This document shows positions 43,675-53,288 of a stretch of 64,000 bases of DNA, in pieces. The translations under genes and the position numbers were made by a program. This DNA comes from Alteribacillus sp. YIM 98480 (GTDB lineage: Bacteria > Bacillota > Bacilli > Bacillales > Marinococcaceae), in NCBI RefSeq assembly GCF_009765375.1, contig NZ_VTOK01000016.1:1-64000 (forward strand), given 5' to 3'. Under the pieces are notes generated by a model. It was not told where the DNA came from. It ran no database searches and worked only from the letters and a program-made list of their open reading frames with translations. Numbering within the stretch: position 1 is the first letter of the stretch; each line of letters begins with the position of its first letter.

Positions 43675-43869
43675 ATGACTTTTGCTTTGATTGTAGTTAC
43701 GATTATTTGTATTATTGCCGCTGTTATTACTTTTTCCCTTACCCAAATCGAAGACAAAAATTACAATAGTGATTCAAGCCTGGCCAACTTGATTAATGTT
43801 TATTTAATCTGGCTTCCTGCAGGACTTATCGTTATTGGAATTACTGGATTCATCTGGTATATAATTTAA
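43675..43869 (+). CDS. Small two-helix membrane protein
   Basis: A 64-residue protein with two membrane segments (FALIVVTIICIIAAVITFSL and WLPAGLIVIGITGFIWYII) separated by a short polar loop. The ATG at 43675 is preceded by CGAGGAGATTGGGC, a good ribosome site; the frame extends to 43636 without one. Function unknown; such short proteins are common in Bacillaceae and often have regulatory or stress roles. Confidence 0.62.
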   Translation: MTFALIVVTIICIIAAVITFSLTQIEDKNYNSDSSLANLINVYLIWLPAGLIVIGITGFIWYII

Positions 43870-44343
43870 ACAATGCTGTAAGCTTTCTTTTTCCGGTCCG
43901 TTTTATGACAAACTTCAACGGAAACCGGAAAAATCTCAAAGCTGTCCGATAAATCACTTCCAGGCACTTGAAACAGGAATATATTCTCGCTTTTCCCTCC
44001 AAGGCACAAATGCGACTTCTACTCCAACTTTCTTTGCTTTTTCTTGCATTGTCTTCTTTGGCACGGAAGGCGGTTCAACCTTCTCGTGTAAAAATCTTTC
44101 ACTTCGGTCTTTACCACTACCGTTTTTCCCGTCGGTCTCTAGTATTTCAGTAGCTAAATCGTCCCTACTATTCTAGCTGAATTTTTAATATATACCTATT
44201 ATTACTACATTTACAATTTTGTTTTAACGTATAATCAAAAACTCCGTTTTTATTGTCGGATTTCATTTCGCTGCAAATCAGAAGCTGCTTGATTTGGATT
44301 ATTACTCAACGTCTAACATTTCCTATGTTTGTATTAAATATAT
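43870..44343. other. Intergenic region with a hairpin
   Basis: TTTTTCCGGTCCGTT at 43888 pairs with AACGG...ACCGGAAAAA ending at 43933, right after the small membrane gene; a likely 3' hairpin though without a downstream T-run. Nothing else is recognised up to the IS remnant. Confidence 0.45.
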
Positions 44344-45025
44344 GGCTCTATTATATTTGTTGGGGTAAGATAAAATTTAGACATAAAAAAACACCAAGTT
44401 CCAAAAACCTTTCCACTTGAATTGTCCTAGAAACTAGAAAAAGATTGGAGTTGAAGCATTAGGAAACCCTATCATTATTGCGGACCGTTTTCACTTTTGC
44501 CGCTATATTTATTGGGCATTAGAACGCGTGAGAAGGAAAGCTCAGGAAGAGTTCCACGGAGTATGATCGGAAAAAGTGTAAACAAAAGAAACATGTCTAT
44601 ACCTGCCAGTTTTTTAACGTTTGAATCGATTGAAATAAACTTCGGCATGTTCTCGTTATGTACCTGTTGATAAAAAGCCTAATTCCTCTTTCACTTGTCC
44701 GACAGCCGTTTTTCCTTTTTCTTCGCTTCTTTAACCCAGTGTAAACACTTCTTTTAAATGATTGGCTCTTCTTAACTCATCGGATAAACTAAATATAAGA
44801 GCTGCTTTTCACTTAACTCTTCATACCGTTTGTATATTAAACAGTTTTGCCTTTGGATATACCAACGGCTTTATCGAAAGCTTAAATAATCAAACAAAGG
44901 TGATTAAAAGAAATGCTTTTGGATTCAATCGTTATGGTCCCGTTACATCATCAATGTATGGAATTTTCAAGTAGGATAAAGGAGTAGGAGCAAGTCACTC
45001 CTACCCCAACCTTTTGACATAGAAC
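44344..45025. mobile_element. ISL3-family insertion sequence, internally deleted
   Basis: Ends are imperfect inverted repeats: TCTATTATATTTGTTGGGGTA on the left (shortened: TCTAT...GTTGGGGTA) and the complement of TACCCCAACCTTTTGACATAGA on the right. The length of about 680 bases is roughly half that of a normal ISL3 element, and the transposase inside is fragmentary, so a large internal deletion has occurred. It ends about 50 bases from the sugar-binding protein gene. Confidence 0.7.
44447..44973 (+). pseudogene. ISL3-family transposase remnant
   Basis: Two blocks of the transposase survive: IIIADRFHFCRYIYWALERV (the DDE-domain region with the conserved ADRFH and ALERVR), followed by stops and non-matching sequence, and SFAFGYTNGFIESLNNQTKV with IKRNAFGFNRYGPV, the C-terminal YTNGFxExxNNxIKVLKRxxxG motif carrying the catalytic Glu, ending at 44973. 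The N-terminal zinc-finger/HTH part and the first catalytic Asp region are missing, so it cannot be active. Confidence 0.8.
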
Positions 45026-45074
45026 AAAATATATAGGAGAAAACAGAGTCTAAGGGACACAGTTACACAACTTA

Positions 45075-46388
45075 TTAGTAACCATTGTCTTCCATTAGTG
45101 CTTTAATTTCTTCCGCAGCACTAGTGAGGGCTTCTTCTGAGGTTAAATCCCCAGTCAAAGCTTGGTTTAGGTATGTGCCATAAATTGTTGCAATTTCAGA
45201 GTAAAGTGGGGTACGTGGACGGAACTTAGCATTTTCAAGACCTTCACTTACGGCTTGTAGGTAAGGTTTCTCTTCTAACAATTCAGGATCTTTTAAGACG
45301 CCTGTACGGCTAGGCACCCCGCCCAATTTTGTAATTTCTTTTTGACTTTCTGTAGATGAAGCCCAAGTTATAAATTCTAGTGCAGCTTTTTTATTTTCAG
45401 AAGCCTTTGGAATACCTAAAATCCAGTTTCCAATCATAGGCGAGAAGCTACCATCTTCTGCACGCGGCACAAGAGAGTAACCGATATCTCCAACAACATC
45501 AGATTTTTCAGGGTCTTCCATCGTTTCACCCCATGCAGGCCATACAATCGATGTTAAACTTTCTCCTTGGCTCATTACGCGTCCGATAGAGTCAGCATCA
45601 TAATTTGCAATGCCGTCTGGTGCATACTTTGTCAATCCAACATAATATTCAAGAGCTTCAATCGCTTCTGGACTATCTAAGGTCACATTCCAATTTTCAT
45701 CAAAAAAGTCTGCTCCATGCGACCAAAGAAAGGCGTTAAAATTTGTAGCAATTGCGTCCCCACGGGCACCGCGATGCACAAAACCATACTCTATTTCACC
45801 CTGATGATCTTCAATAACTGTTTCTAATTCGGACCATGTTTCGGGAGCTTTATCTAAAATATCTTTTCTATAAAAGAACATCTGCACGTTCCCTACTTGC
45901 GGTATACCATACGCACGAGGCTCTTCATTGGGGTCTGAATTGGGAAGACGTGGACCACTTGGTGCAGGCCACATACTAACCTCACGAGACATCTTTGCAA
46001 AATCTTCATCTAATTCATAGCCCAGTTCATCAAGCGGTGTTAAAAATCCGCCCCCTGCTAACATCGGCATCCAAGGATCATCGGCGAAAATAACATCATA
46101 TGTTCCAGTTTCTGTTCTCATATCGTTGTAGATTCTCTCATAGAGTGTATTGTAATCAAATTCGTTCCAGTTTACTTCAATTCCCATTTCTTCTTCAAAT
46201 TCAGAAACCATTTGCTTTAAAGCACTTGACTCATTTCCAGCAACCATAGCTACAGAAATACTTTCCCCTTCTGAGGTGCCTGAATCATTTTCACTAGAAG
46301 TACTGGATTCTTCGTTTTTTCCACAACCTACTGTAATTAATAACAATGACAGTATATATACACCCACCCATTTTTTGAATTTTTTCAT
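45075..46388 (-). CDS. ABC transporter sugar-binding lipoprotein (SBP_bac_1)
   Basis: A 437-residue extracellular solute-binding protein: signal peptide with lipobox TVGCG (Cys at about residue 22), Ser/Glu-rich linker, then MVAGNESSALKQMVSEFEEE, VIFADDPWMPMLAGGGFLTP, IPQVGNVQMFFYRKDIL and C-terminal RTPLYSEIATIYGTYLNQAL. These are family-1 binding proteins for sugars or polyols imported by ABC systems. Start ATG at 46388. No permease or ATPase gene is in the window; an ISL3 remnant lies directly downstream where the permease genes would be expected, so the system is probably incomplete. The Gfo/Idh dehydrogenase gene is upstream. Confidence 0.92.
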   Translation of the reverse strand: MKKFKKWVGVYILSLLLITVGCGKNEESSTSSENDSGTSEGESISVAMVAGNESSALKQMVSEFEEEMGIEVNWNEFDYNTLYERIYNDMRTETGTYDVIFADDPWMPMLAGGGFLTPLDELGYELDEDFAKMSREVSMWPAPSGPRLPNSDPNEEPRAYGIPQVGNVQMFFYRKDILDKAPETWSELETVIEDHQGEIEYGFVHRGARGDAIATNFNAFLWSHGADFFDENWNVTLDSPEAIEALEYYVGLTKYAPDGIANYDADSIGRVMSQGESLTSIVWPAWGETMEDPEKSDVVGDIGYSLVPRAEDGSFSPMIGNWILGIPKASENKKAALEFITWASSTESQKEITKLGGVPSRTGVLKDPELLEEKPYLQAVSEGLENAKFRPRTPLYSEIATIYGTYLNQALTGDLTSEEALTSAAEEIKALMEDNGY

Positions 46389-46730
46389 TTATTTTCCCCC
46401 TCGTATATTATAAAAATTGGCTTATCAATTAAGACTGTTCAACATTAGAAACTTCTCCGGTATCTATTTACCTGCCTTGAATTACGAAATTCAAACACAA
46501 CACAACGAGAAATAGTATATCCTTCACCACACTCCTCAAATTACCAATTCTTTTCATTGAGGAATTAATTAATTGAAAATTAAAAAAATATTATTGAATT
46601 CTTTTGTCAGAAATATGCCTGTAATATTAATAATCTTTAGTTAAAACCCTAGTAATCAACTACGAATTTCCTTTATTACAACTTTCCAGATTGATTTCTT
46701 CATTTTTTATCAATTATTTATAAAAAATGT
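46389..46730. other. Intergenic leader region of the sugar-binding protein gene
   Basis: AT-rich; I find no clear promoter, terminator or repeat. Confidence 0.35.
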
Positions 46731-47828
<1,098 letters not shown>

Positions 47829-48003
47829 TCAAAATCCCAATTTTATAATTCTCTTTAAAGTAATCTACTAACAGATAAGCAAACTTAGATTAACCAGTCA
47901 CTCCTATTTACTTAATTTTCATTAATCTGTTAATCTCTTTGATATTCCGCGCGCGTTTCTTTACATTTTTATTATGAGCAAATCACCTCTTTTTTCTCTA
48001 ATT

Positions 48004-48018
48004 TCGCAAACGCTTACA
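48004..48018. promoter_or_regulatory. cre-like site between the AraC and Gfo/Idh genes
   Basis: Read on the minus strand: TGTAAGCGTTTGCGA, close to the cre consensus TGWAANCGNTNWCA with two mismatches at the right half. It is 20 bases upstream of the AraC promoter -35 and would allow CcpA control of the divergent sugar genes. Confidence 0.42.
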
Positions 48019-48037
48019 CTAAACTTTATTCAAATTG

Positions 48038-48066
48038 TTGTGCTATTTGTTATCATTATATATAAT
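48038..48066 (+). promoter_or_regulatory. Sigma-A promoter of the AraC-type gene
   Basis: TTGTGC (48038-48043), 17-base spacer, perfect TATAAT (48061-48066). Leader to the start codon about 65 bases. Confidence 0.6.
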
Positions 48067-48139
48067 ACAAATTCAAGAAACACTATACTTTTTTGCTCTA
48101 TTTCTTAGAATTCTTGCTAAAGAATAGGTGAGGATGTTT

Positions 48140-48973
48140 ATGTTTCCTAAAATTAAGGGGGTTTTACAACCTTCTGAAATGTACATACATACAGAAAGTG
48201 AATTTGCAAAAAAAGCTCTTTATTATACGACCTTTTCAGGAGAATTTTACTGTGATCAAAATTACCATGTTGAAAGAGACACCTATCATAGCTACCTACT
48301 CTTGTTTATTAAACAAGGAAAAATGAAAGTTAAATATAATAATCGTGAGTTTTTAGCAAAACAAAATGATCTCCTCTTTTTAGATTGTCATAATCATCAT
48401 GTATATAGTGCAAAAGAGTATGTACATTTTGAATATTTCCATTTTGATGGTTCTTCAGCTGAAAACTATTTCGATCTTTTATATAGAAAAAATGGATGTA
48501 TTTTTCCTATGACTAGCAGTCTTATTCCAAAATATATACATCATATAGTTAAAATGAATAAAAGTAATAGTATAGATGAGCATTTTGTCTCAATGACTAT
48601 ACACAAAATTCTTTATGAATTGGTACACGTTACCAATCAATCAGTCAATGAACTTGAACATCAAATTCAAAGGGCTATTACACACATAGAAAATTTTTTC
48701 AAAGAAGAAATTAGTTTAGAACAGTTAGCAAAACAATCAAATCTCAGTGTGTATTACTTTGTTCGTATGTTTAAAGTTATTACTGGGAGTTCTCCTTACC
48801 AATATATTTTGGATTACCGAATTCAATATGCTAAAAACCAATTAAAATCAAGTGATAATTCAATAGAAAATATTGCTTTTGATAGTGGGTTTAATAGCTT
48901 ATCTCATTTTATTACTACCTTTAAAAAACGCACTCACATTACTCCAAATAAATTTAGAAAAATGCAATTTTAA
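48140..48973 (+). CDS. AraC family transcriptional regulator
   Basis: A 277-residue regulator with an N-terminal cupin-like ligand domain (YHVERDTYHSYLLLFIKQGK) and a C-terminal double HTH (EEISLEQLAKQSNLSVYYFV, then SIENIAFDSGFNSLSHFITT with FKKRTHITPNKFRK). The ATG at 48140 has AGGTGAGG upstream at good spacing; GTG 48128 and ATG 48134 are in frame but overlap that site. It is divergent from the Gfo/Idh gene (46731-47762) and likely activates it and the sugar-binding protein gene when the sugar is present. Confidence 0.9.
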   Translation: MFPKIKGVLQPSEMYIHTESEFAKKALYYTTFSGEFYCDQNYHVERDTYHSYLLLFIKQGKMKVKYNNREFLAKQNDLLFLDCHNHHVYSAKEYVHFEYFHFDGSSAENYFDLLYRKNGCIFPMTSSLIPKYIHHIVKMNKSNSIDEHFVSMTIHKILYELVHVTNQSVNELEHQIQRAITHIENFFKEEISLEQLAKQSNLSVYYFVRMFKVITGSSPYQYILDYRIQYAKNQLKSSDNSIENIAFDSGFNSLSHFITTFKKRTHITPNKFRKMQF

Positions 48974-49326
48974 AAATTATAGAATTAGTCATCGCCTGTA
49001 AAATCAATGGCAGTCATTACTCCAAAAAATCCTGCCATTCTTCTGTTGTCGTTGTTGAATGTCCTCTTTAAAGCAGACCATATAAGGATTTCAACCGAAA
49101 TGATCAATCAATCTAAATTCTCTACAGAAAGTATTAATAGATGCAACTAGGCTAGATCCCAGCAGTATGTATCATTTATCGGTACAATAAATGTCCCGCT
49201 TTGAGATTTAACTTAAATACTCTCATAAGTTTTAGAAAAGTAACCATTAAATTTTACAGTAATGTCTTGAACAATCATTTATCAATACCGGATAAGTCAC
49301 GATTTTGATGCTTTACAATACAACTT
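48974..49326. other. Intergenic region
   Basis: No supported gene, repeat or regulatory site between the AraC stop and the membrane-protein remnant. Confidence 0.35.
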
Positions 49327-49849
49327 TCAAGAGGATGTTTGATATAGATATCCCTTATAACTAGACATAATGACCATGGTTGTCATTAATCCGCCTATGT
49401 AAATAAGAACAAGTCCAGCCTTCCTGCCTCTTTTTAATCGAACCAGTTTCCCTACGTAACAGTGAAAGGCCCACGCGACTACTTCTAAAATCATAAAGAC
49501 GACGATTTCTTGAAATAACGTATAAAAATGGATACAGGACCGAGCGGAAGGTTCCATACGACCTGTAATCCTTTCTATATTGCATTGATCGCAATTAAAT
49601 GTACGATTAAGAACATAGAAAGACATGACATTAAACGTGCCGCTTTTTCTTTTCCTTCAGCAATTTCTATCGACCGAAGACGTTGGTTTTCAACGCTTCC
49701 CAGCGCTCCTGCACGGTATGATCGAACTCTGTTTTCTGTCCGAGTCTAATGAGTGGATATCTGATATGTACAGTTTGGCAAACCAAATCAACCGCGCAAA
49801 TGGTAACCATTAGCAATGAAATCAGTTTACCGGCTATAAATGTTTCCAT
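49327..49849 (-). pseudogene. Frameshifted membrane protein of unknown family
   Basis: Minus-strand segments in different frames join into one membrane protein: METFIAGKLISLLMVTICAV and VHIRYPLIRLGQKTEFDHTV from the ATG at 49849, then (shifted) RSIEIAEGKEKAARLMSCLS, then (shifted again) LFQEIVVFMILEVVAWAFHC and RKAGLVLIYIGGLMTTMVIM ending at 49327. At least two frameshifts are needed. I do not recognise the family. Confidence 0.45.
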
Positions 49850-50093
49850 GTTTGTCCAACCTCGAAGACAGTCTCCACCATCTATATGAATGATAAGCTG
49901 GTTTATTATAATGTATCTATTATTCTACATTTACCTCTTTTCGCTTGATCCACCCTTTAGCTACTTTACAATAGTCGCGATTTAGGGCGTCCTTATGTAA
50001 TAACTTAATAGTAGCAGGTATGACTACCGCAGCTATTGGTTTCATGTTATTATGACAGACAGAAATCTATCATATAATTAGCAGGGATGAGAA

Positions 50094-50408
50094 ATGATGA
50101 GCAGTACAATAAAATTAATCTCCCTATCCATTTTAATATGTTATTTCATTTTTATTGATTATCATGGCCCTCCACCCAGTCTAGATTCATTTAATCAGAC
50201 AAATGTTATAACTGCTAGTGAAGATATCAGTGAGTATAATCCTTTCATCGGAGGAGATAAAAACCCCTTAGGACATTATTTTTTTGCATGTCCGATATTC
50301 ACTTTAGCAGTTGTTTTAGGAAACGCGGCTATTAAAAACATTCCAACCTGGTATTTCAGCAGGACATTATTAACACTTACCCGGTCTTTTATGGGGCTGA
50401 TTATTTGA
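50094..50408 (+). CDS. Hypothetical small exported or membrane protein
   Basis: A 104-residue frame starting at ATG 50094 (a weak AGGGATGAG site precedes it) with a hydrophobic N-terminal segment (IKLISLSILICYFIFIDYHG) and a second hydrophobic stretch (FFACPIFTLAVVLGNAAI). No family recognised. It lies upstream of a possible 37-residue membrane peptide and a strong terminator, which supports a real plus-strand transcript here. Confidence 0.42.
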   Translation: MMSSTIKLISLSILICYFIFIDYHGPPPSLDSFNQTNVITASEDISEYNPFIGGDKNPLGHYFFACPIFTLAVVLGNAAIKNIPTWYFSRTLLTLTRSFMGLII

Positions 50409-50462
50409 TCCATTCCCCTTCTATTATAAAACAATGAATCTATTAGGATAGGAGGAATGGGT

Positions 50463-50576
50463 ATGATGTGGTTCCGACTTATAATGATTGGTGTGTTTGC
50501 TTTGACTGCTGTAAACATATTTTCGTACCAGGGCATAGAGATAATGTATGCTATTTCCGATTTCATCAAAAATAAG
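50463..50576 (+). CDS. Possible 37-residue membrane peptide
   Basis: ATG 50463 has a perfect AGGAGGAATGGGT ribosome site and encodes MMWFRLIMIGVFALTAVNIF, a membrane helix, followed by a short basic tail. A run of five T near 50520 may hide a one-base error: with one T fewer the tail would read SYQGIEIMYAISDFIKNK, which looks more natural. A perfect terminator follows, so a small gene is likely although its exact end is uncertain. Confidence 0.4.
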
Positions 50577-51192
50577 TAATAGTTTTTGAGTGCATAGAGT
50601 CTTAGCTATGCACTCTTTTTGGCGTTTCAAAAAAACATACTTTATTACAAAAGTCATTCCCTTGCAGGAACCGGCGCAATGCAAATTCCAGGTATATTCT
50701 TATTCAGGTCAACCAGATAATGAAGAAGAGCATGTATACCATTAGATGAAATTATCCCATTCAATAGATAACTATTTTCTAAGAGTATCAACATAACGAT
50801 GATAATCGGATAGAGAAGCCAAGAGCATTCTTACTTGATTTAAAGATTCATTATAAGACATCTACATAGAGGCGTAACAACTTCTTTTTTTAAAGCTCCG
50901 GTATTATACACAAGAGTCAGTCGTGTTACAGTTGGTACTTTGTCCACCATGTCACTTTCCCTTTCAATTGGATTTTTGTTTTACTAGTAACCAGGAATCA
51001 GAGCAGGTTAATTTCCTGGAGTATAATTAATACGAAAAAATCCGAGGTCTCCAAGCCTGCTAGTATTACCTCAAACTCTCCTGTTCCTGCTCGTGTGTTT
51101 AGTCCTATTTATAGGCAAAGGAACATCAAGTGACTGCGGGAAAGTGAGTTGATACCGATTCATCTAAAGCCTAAACATTGCTTTATTATCCT
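50577..51192. other. Intergenic region
   Basis: Contains the terminator at 50589-50621. No gene, repeat or promoter is supported in the remainder. Confidence 0.4.
50589..50621 (+). terminator. Strong rho-independent terminator
   Basis: GAGTGCATAG-AGTCTTAG-CTATGCACTC followed by five T residues; perfect 10-bp stem. Confidence 0.82.
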
Positions 51193-51411
51193 TTATTGCA
51201 GGTTATATTTTTTCAATCTCTTTATGAAAGAAGATTGGGTTATTCCTAGTAACTCGACCGTTTTCCTTGTGGATTTATGTTTTTTTGCTTTTGCTTCTTT
51301 TGCAGCACTTTTCTCAATGTCCTCTCCCGTCCAACTATAACTTTGCAAGTAATTAAGCAACTCCTCATTTAAGAAGGAAGTTTTTCTACACTTAGCCCCT
51401 TAGAGGTTCGC
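51193..51411 (-). pseudogene. C-terminal remnant of a sigma-54-dependent activator
   Basis: The minus strand reads SFLNEELLNYLQSYSWTGED, then KHKSTRKTVELLGITQSSFI and KRLKKYNLQ, ending at 51193. The last part is the Fis-type HTH found at the C-terminus of RocR/PrpR-like enhancer-binding proteins; the STRKxxELLGITQSSFIKRLKKY pattern is characteristic. The AAA+ domain that contacts sigma-54 and the sensor part are missing. A sigma-54 promoter is found about 160 bases away, divergently, as expected for its former target. Confidence 0.65.
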
Positions 51412-51891
51412 ACCTTGATGAAAGTGAGGGTCCTCAAAAAAATCACCTCCTTTAACGGTAAATGCCTCAAACCGAACCACTTTCAACTCAATAAGATCGA
51501 TATCGATTCAAAAACAAATTTATATGATCAAGTTTTCCGACAAAAAATCTAATTTTCCGGGTTTTTTACTTGGCATCAAACTTGCAATGTATGTTAGCGA
51601 GGAGGGAGCAGAAGGAGTTACCCATGTTCACCATAAACAAACGCAGCCACTCCTTTTGGAGGATATAAGGAGTCCGGCTTTGAGCGTGAAATGGGATTAT
51701 GTATTAGACAATTATACGGTAGTGATGAGTGTATGGATTCATTTAGCGTAAAAATTCACCTAACAATCCTATTATCTTAAATATTCCATTGAGATTGCTA
51801 GGCAGGATTCACTATTAGCCAAATCTATTAACTAAAAAGATTGTTCACCAAAAGAAACCGCTCCATAATATTTTTCTAGGGGAAGTGAAAA
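51412..51891. other. Regulatory region upstream of the APC permease
   Basis: Holds the palindrome ATCGATATCGAT at 51496-51507, the sigma-54 promoter at 51570-51587, and a short frame (MFTINKRSHSFWRI, with AAGGAG upstream) that stops after 14 codons and may be a remnant of the first gene of the unit. The permease start follows at 51892. Confidence 0.5.
51570..51587 (+). promoter_or_regulatory. Sigma-54 (SigL) promoter
   Basis: TTGGCAT-CAAAC-TTGCAA: GG of the -24 element and GC of the -12 element are spaced exactly as in the consensus TTGGCACNNNNNTTGCW. It points toward the APC permease and amidohydrolase genes, starting about 300 bases upstream. The dyad ATCGATATCGAT (51496-51507) about 65 bases further up could be the enhancer site. 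Confidence 0.65.
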
Positions 51892-53247
51892 ATGGTAGAT
51901 CAAAAATTTGGGGAACTCAAACGGGTATTATCTTTTAGACATGTTGTGTTTTTTGGTCTTGCTTTTATGGCGCCTCAAACGTTATTTGCCACGTATGGGA
52001 TTGCTGCTGTTGAAAGCAAGGGAATGATTGCGACTGGATACGCCCTCGCCCTGCTAGTTATGTTGTTCACAGCATATAGTTATGCACAGCTAGTTAAAGC
52101 ATACCCATCAGCCGGTGCAGCTTACACATTTACACAAAAAGCGATTAATCCATACTTGGGATTTATCGTTGGGTGGGTTATTTTGCTCGATTACATGCTT
52201 AGTCCAATGATAAGTGCATTACTTTTAGGCATTGCGTTATCTGCGTATTTCCCTGCTATACCAATCTCAGTCTGGATCATCCTTTTTATAACAGTTATCA
52301 CTTTCGTAAATATACGCGGGATCAAATTTGCAGCGAATTTTAACACCTATATTTTCTTACTACAATTGTTAATGTTCATTCTCTTCTTTATCTTTTCTAT
52401 AAAGTATTTAGTGAATGGTAACGGAGCCGGCACCTTATTTTCTCTTATGCCTTTCTTTGACCAGAATGTTGAACTTTTAGCTGTCATCGCAATCGTACCA
52501 ATTTTGTGTTTCACATTCCTTGGTTTTGATGCCGTTACTGCTTTATCTGAGGAAACAAAAAACCCTACACAATCACTACCTAAGGCGATTTATACCATTC
52601 CATTAATCGGAGGTACCTTGTACATTGCTGCATCCTATTTTTTACAAATGGTTAGCCCGAACATGGAGGCGATTACACATCCAGATTCAGCTTATTTAGA
52701 AATTGCTTTTTCAATAGGTGGTATATTTTTAAATTCTGCTTTTGTGGCAACAGCGATTATGGCCGGATTTGCTTCTGCCGTTGCCTCTGGTTCTTCTGCC
52801 TCAAGAATCTTATACGCAATGGGAAGAGAGAATATACTCCCGAAAAAGGTGTTTGGGTATGTTTCACCTAAGTATCATACCCCGGTCTACAACCTTTTAA
52901 TTGTAGCCGTTGTAGCTATGTCGGCTCTGTTTATTAATCTAGCTACCGCGACTACTTTTATCACTTTTGGTGCGTTTTTTGCGTTTATTTTTGTAAACCT
53001 TTCCGTCGTCAGCCACTATTTTATCAAGAAAGGTGTACGTACATTTAAAGGAATGATTCAGTATTTGATCATTCCTTTAATGGGGGCAGTCCTTGTTTTT
53101 GGATTATGGTTAAACCTAGGCTTAAATGCACTTATTTTAGGAGGATCCTGGGTAATTCTTGGATTTCTGTACTTGCTTAATCATACGAAAATATTTAAAC
53201 AACCTCCTCCAGAAATATTTGAAAAAGAAAATGAAATATCAAGATGA
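51892..53247 (+). CDS. APC family amino acid/amine permease
   Basis: A 451-residue transporter with twelve predicted membrane segments. Family landmarks: LSFRHVVFFGLAFMAPQTLF at the start of helix 1, PSAGAAYTFTQKAINPYLGF after helix 2, and the LGFDAVTALSEETKNPTQSL signature after helix 6. Start ATG at 51892 behind AGGGGAAG. It precedes an amidohydrolase gene by about 40 bases, which suggests that the imported compound is an amide or N-acyl compound hydrolysed next. A sigma-54 promoter lies upstream. Substrate not predictable. Confidence 0.92.
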   Translation: MVDQKFGELKRVLSFRHVVFFGLAFMAPQTLFATYGIAAVESKGMIATGYALALLVMLFTAYSYAQLVKAYPSAGAAYTFTQKAINPYLGFIVGWVILLDYMLSPMISALLLGIALSAYFPAIPISVWIILFITVITFVNIRGIKFAANFNTYIFLLQLLMFILFFIFSIKYLVNGNGAGTLFSLMPFFDQNVELLAVIAIVPILCFTFLGFDAVTALSEETKNPTQSLPKAIYTIPLIGGTLYIAASYFLQMVSPNMEAITHPDSAYLEIAFSIGGIFLNSAFVATAIMAGFASAVASGSSASRILYAMGRENILPKKVFGYVSPKYHTPVYNLLIVAVVAMSALFINLATATTFITFGAFFAFIFVNLSVVSHYFIKKGVRTFKGMIQYLIIPLMGAVLVFGLWLNLGLNALILGGSWVILGFLYLLNHTKIFKQPPPEIFEKENEISR

Positions 53248-53288
53248 GAAGACTCTTTTAAAAATGCCTAAAAGGAGAGTAGTAGATT

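Noticed and set aside
50276-50684. Minus-strand frames around 50.3-50.7 kb
   Set aside because: They read through a perfect plus-strand terminator and have no ribosome sites.
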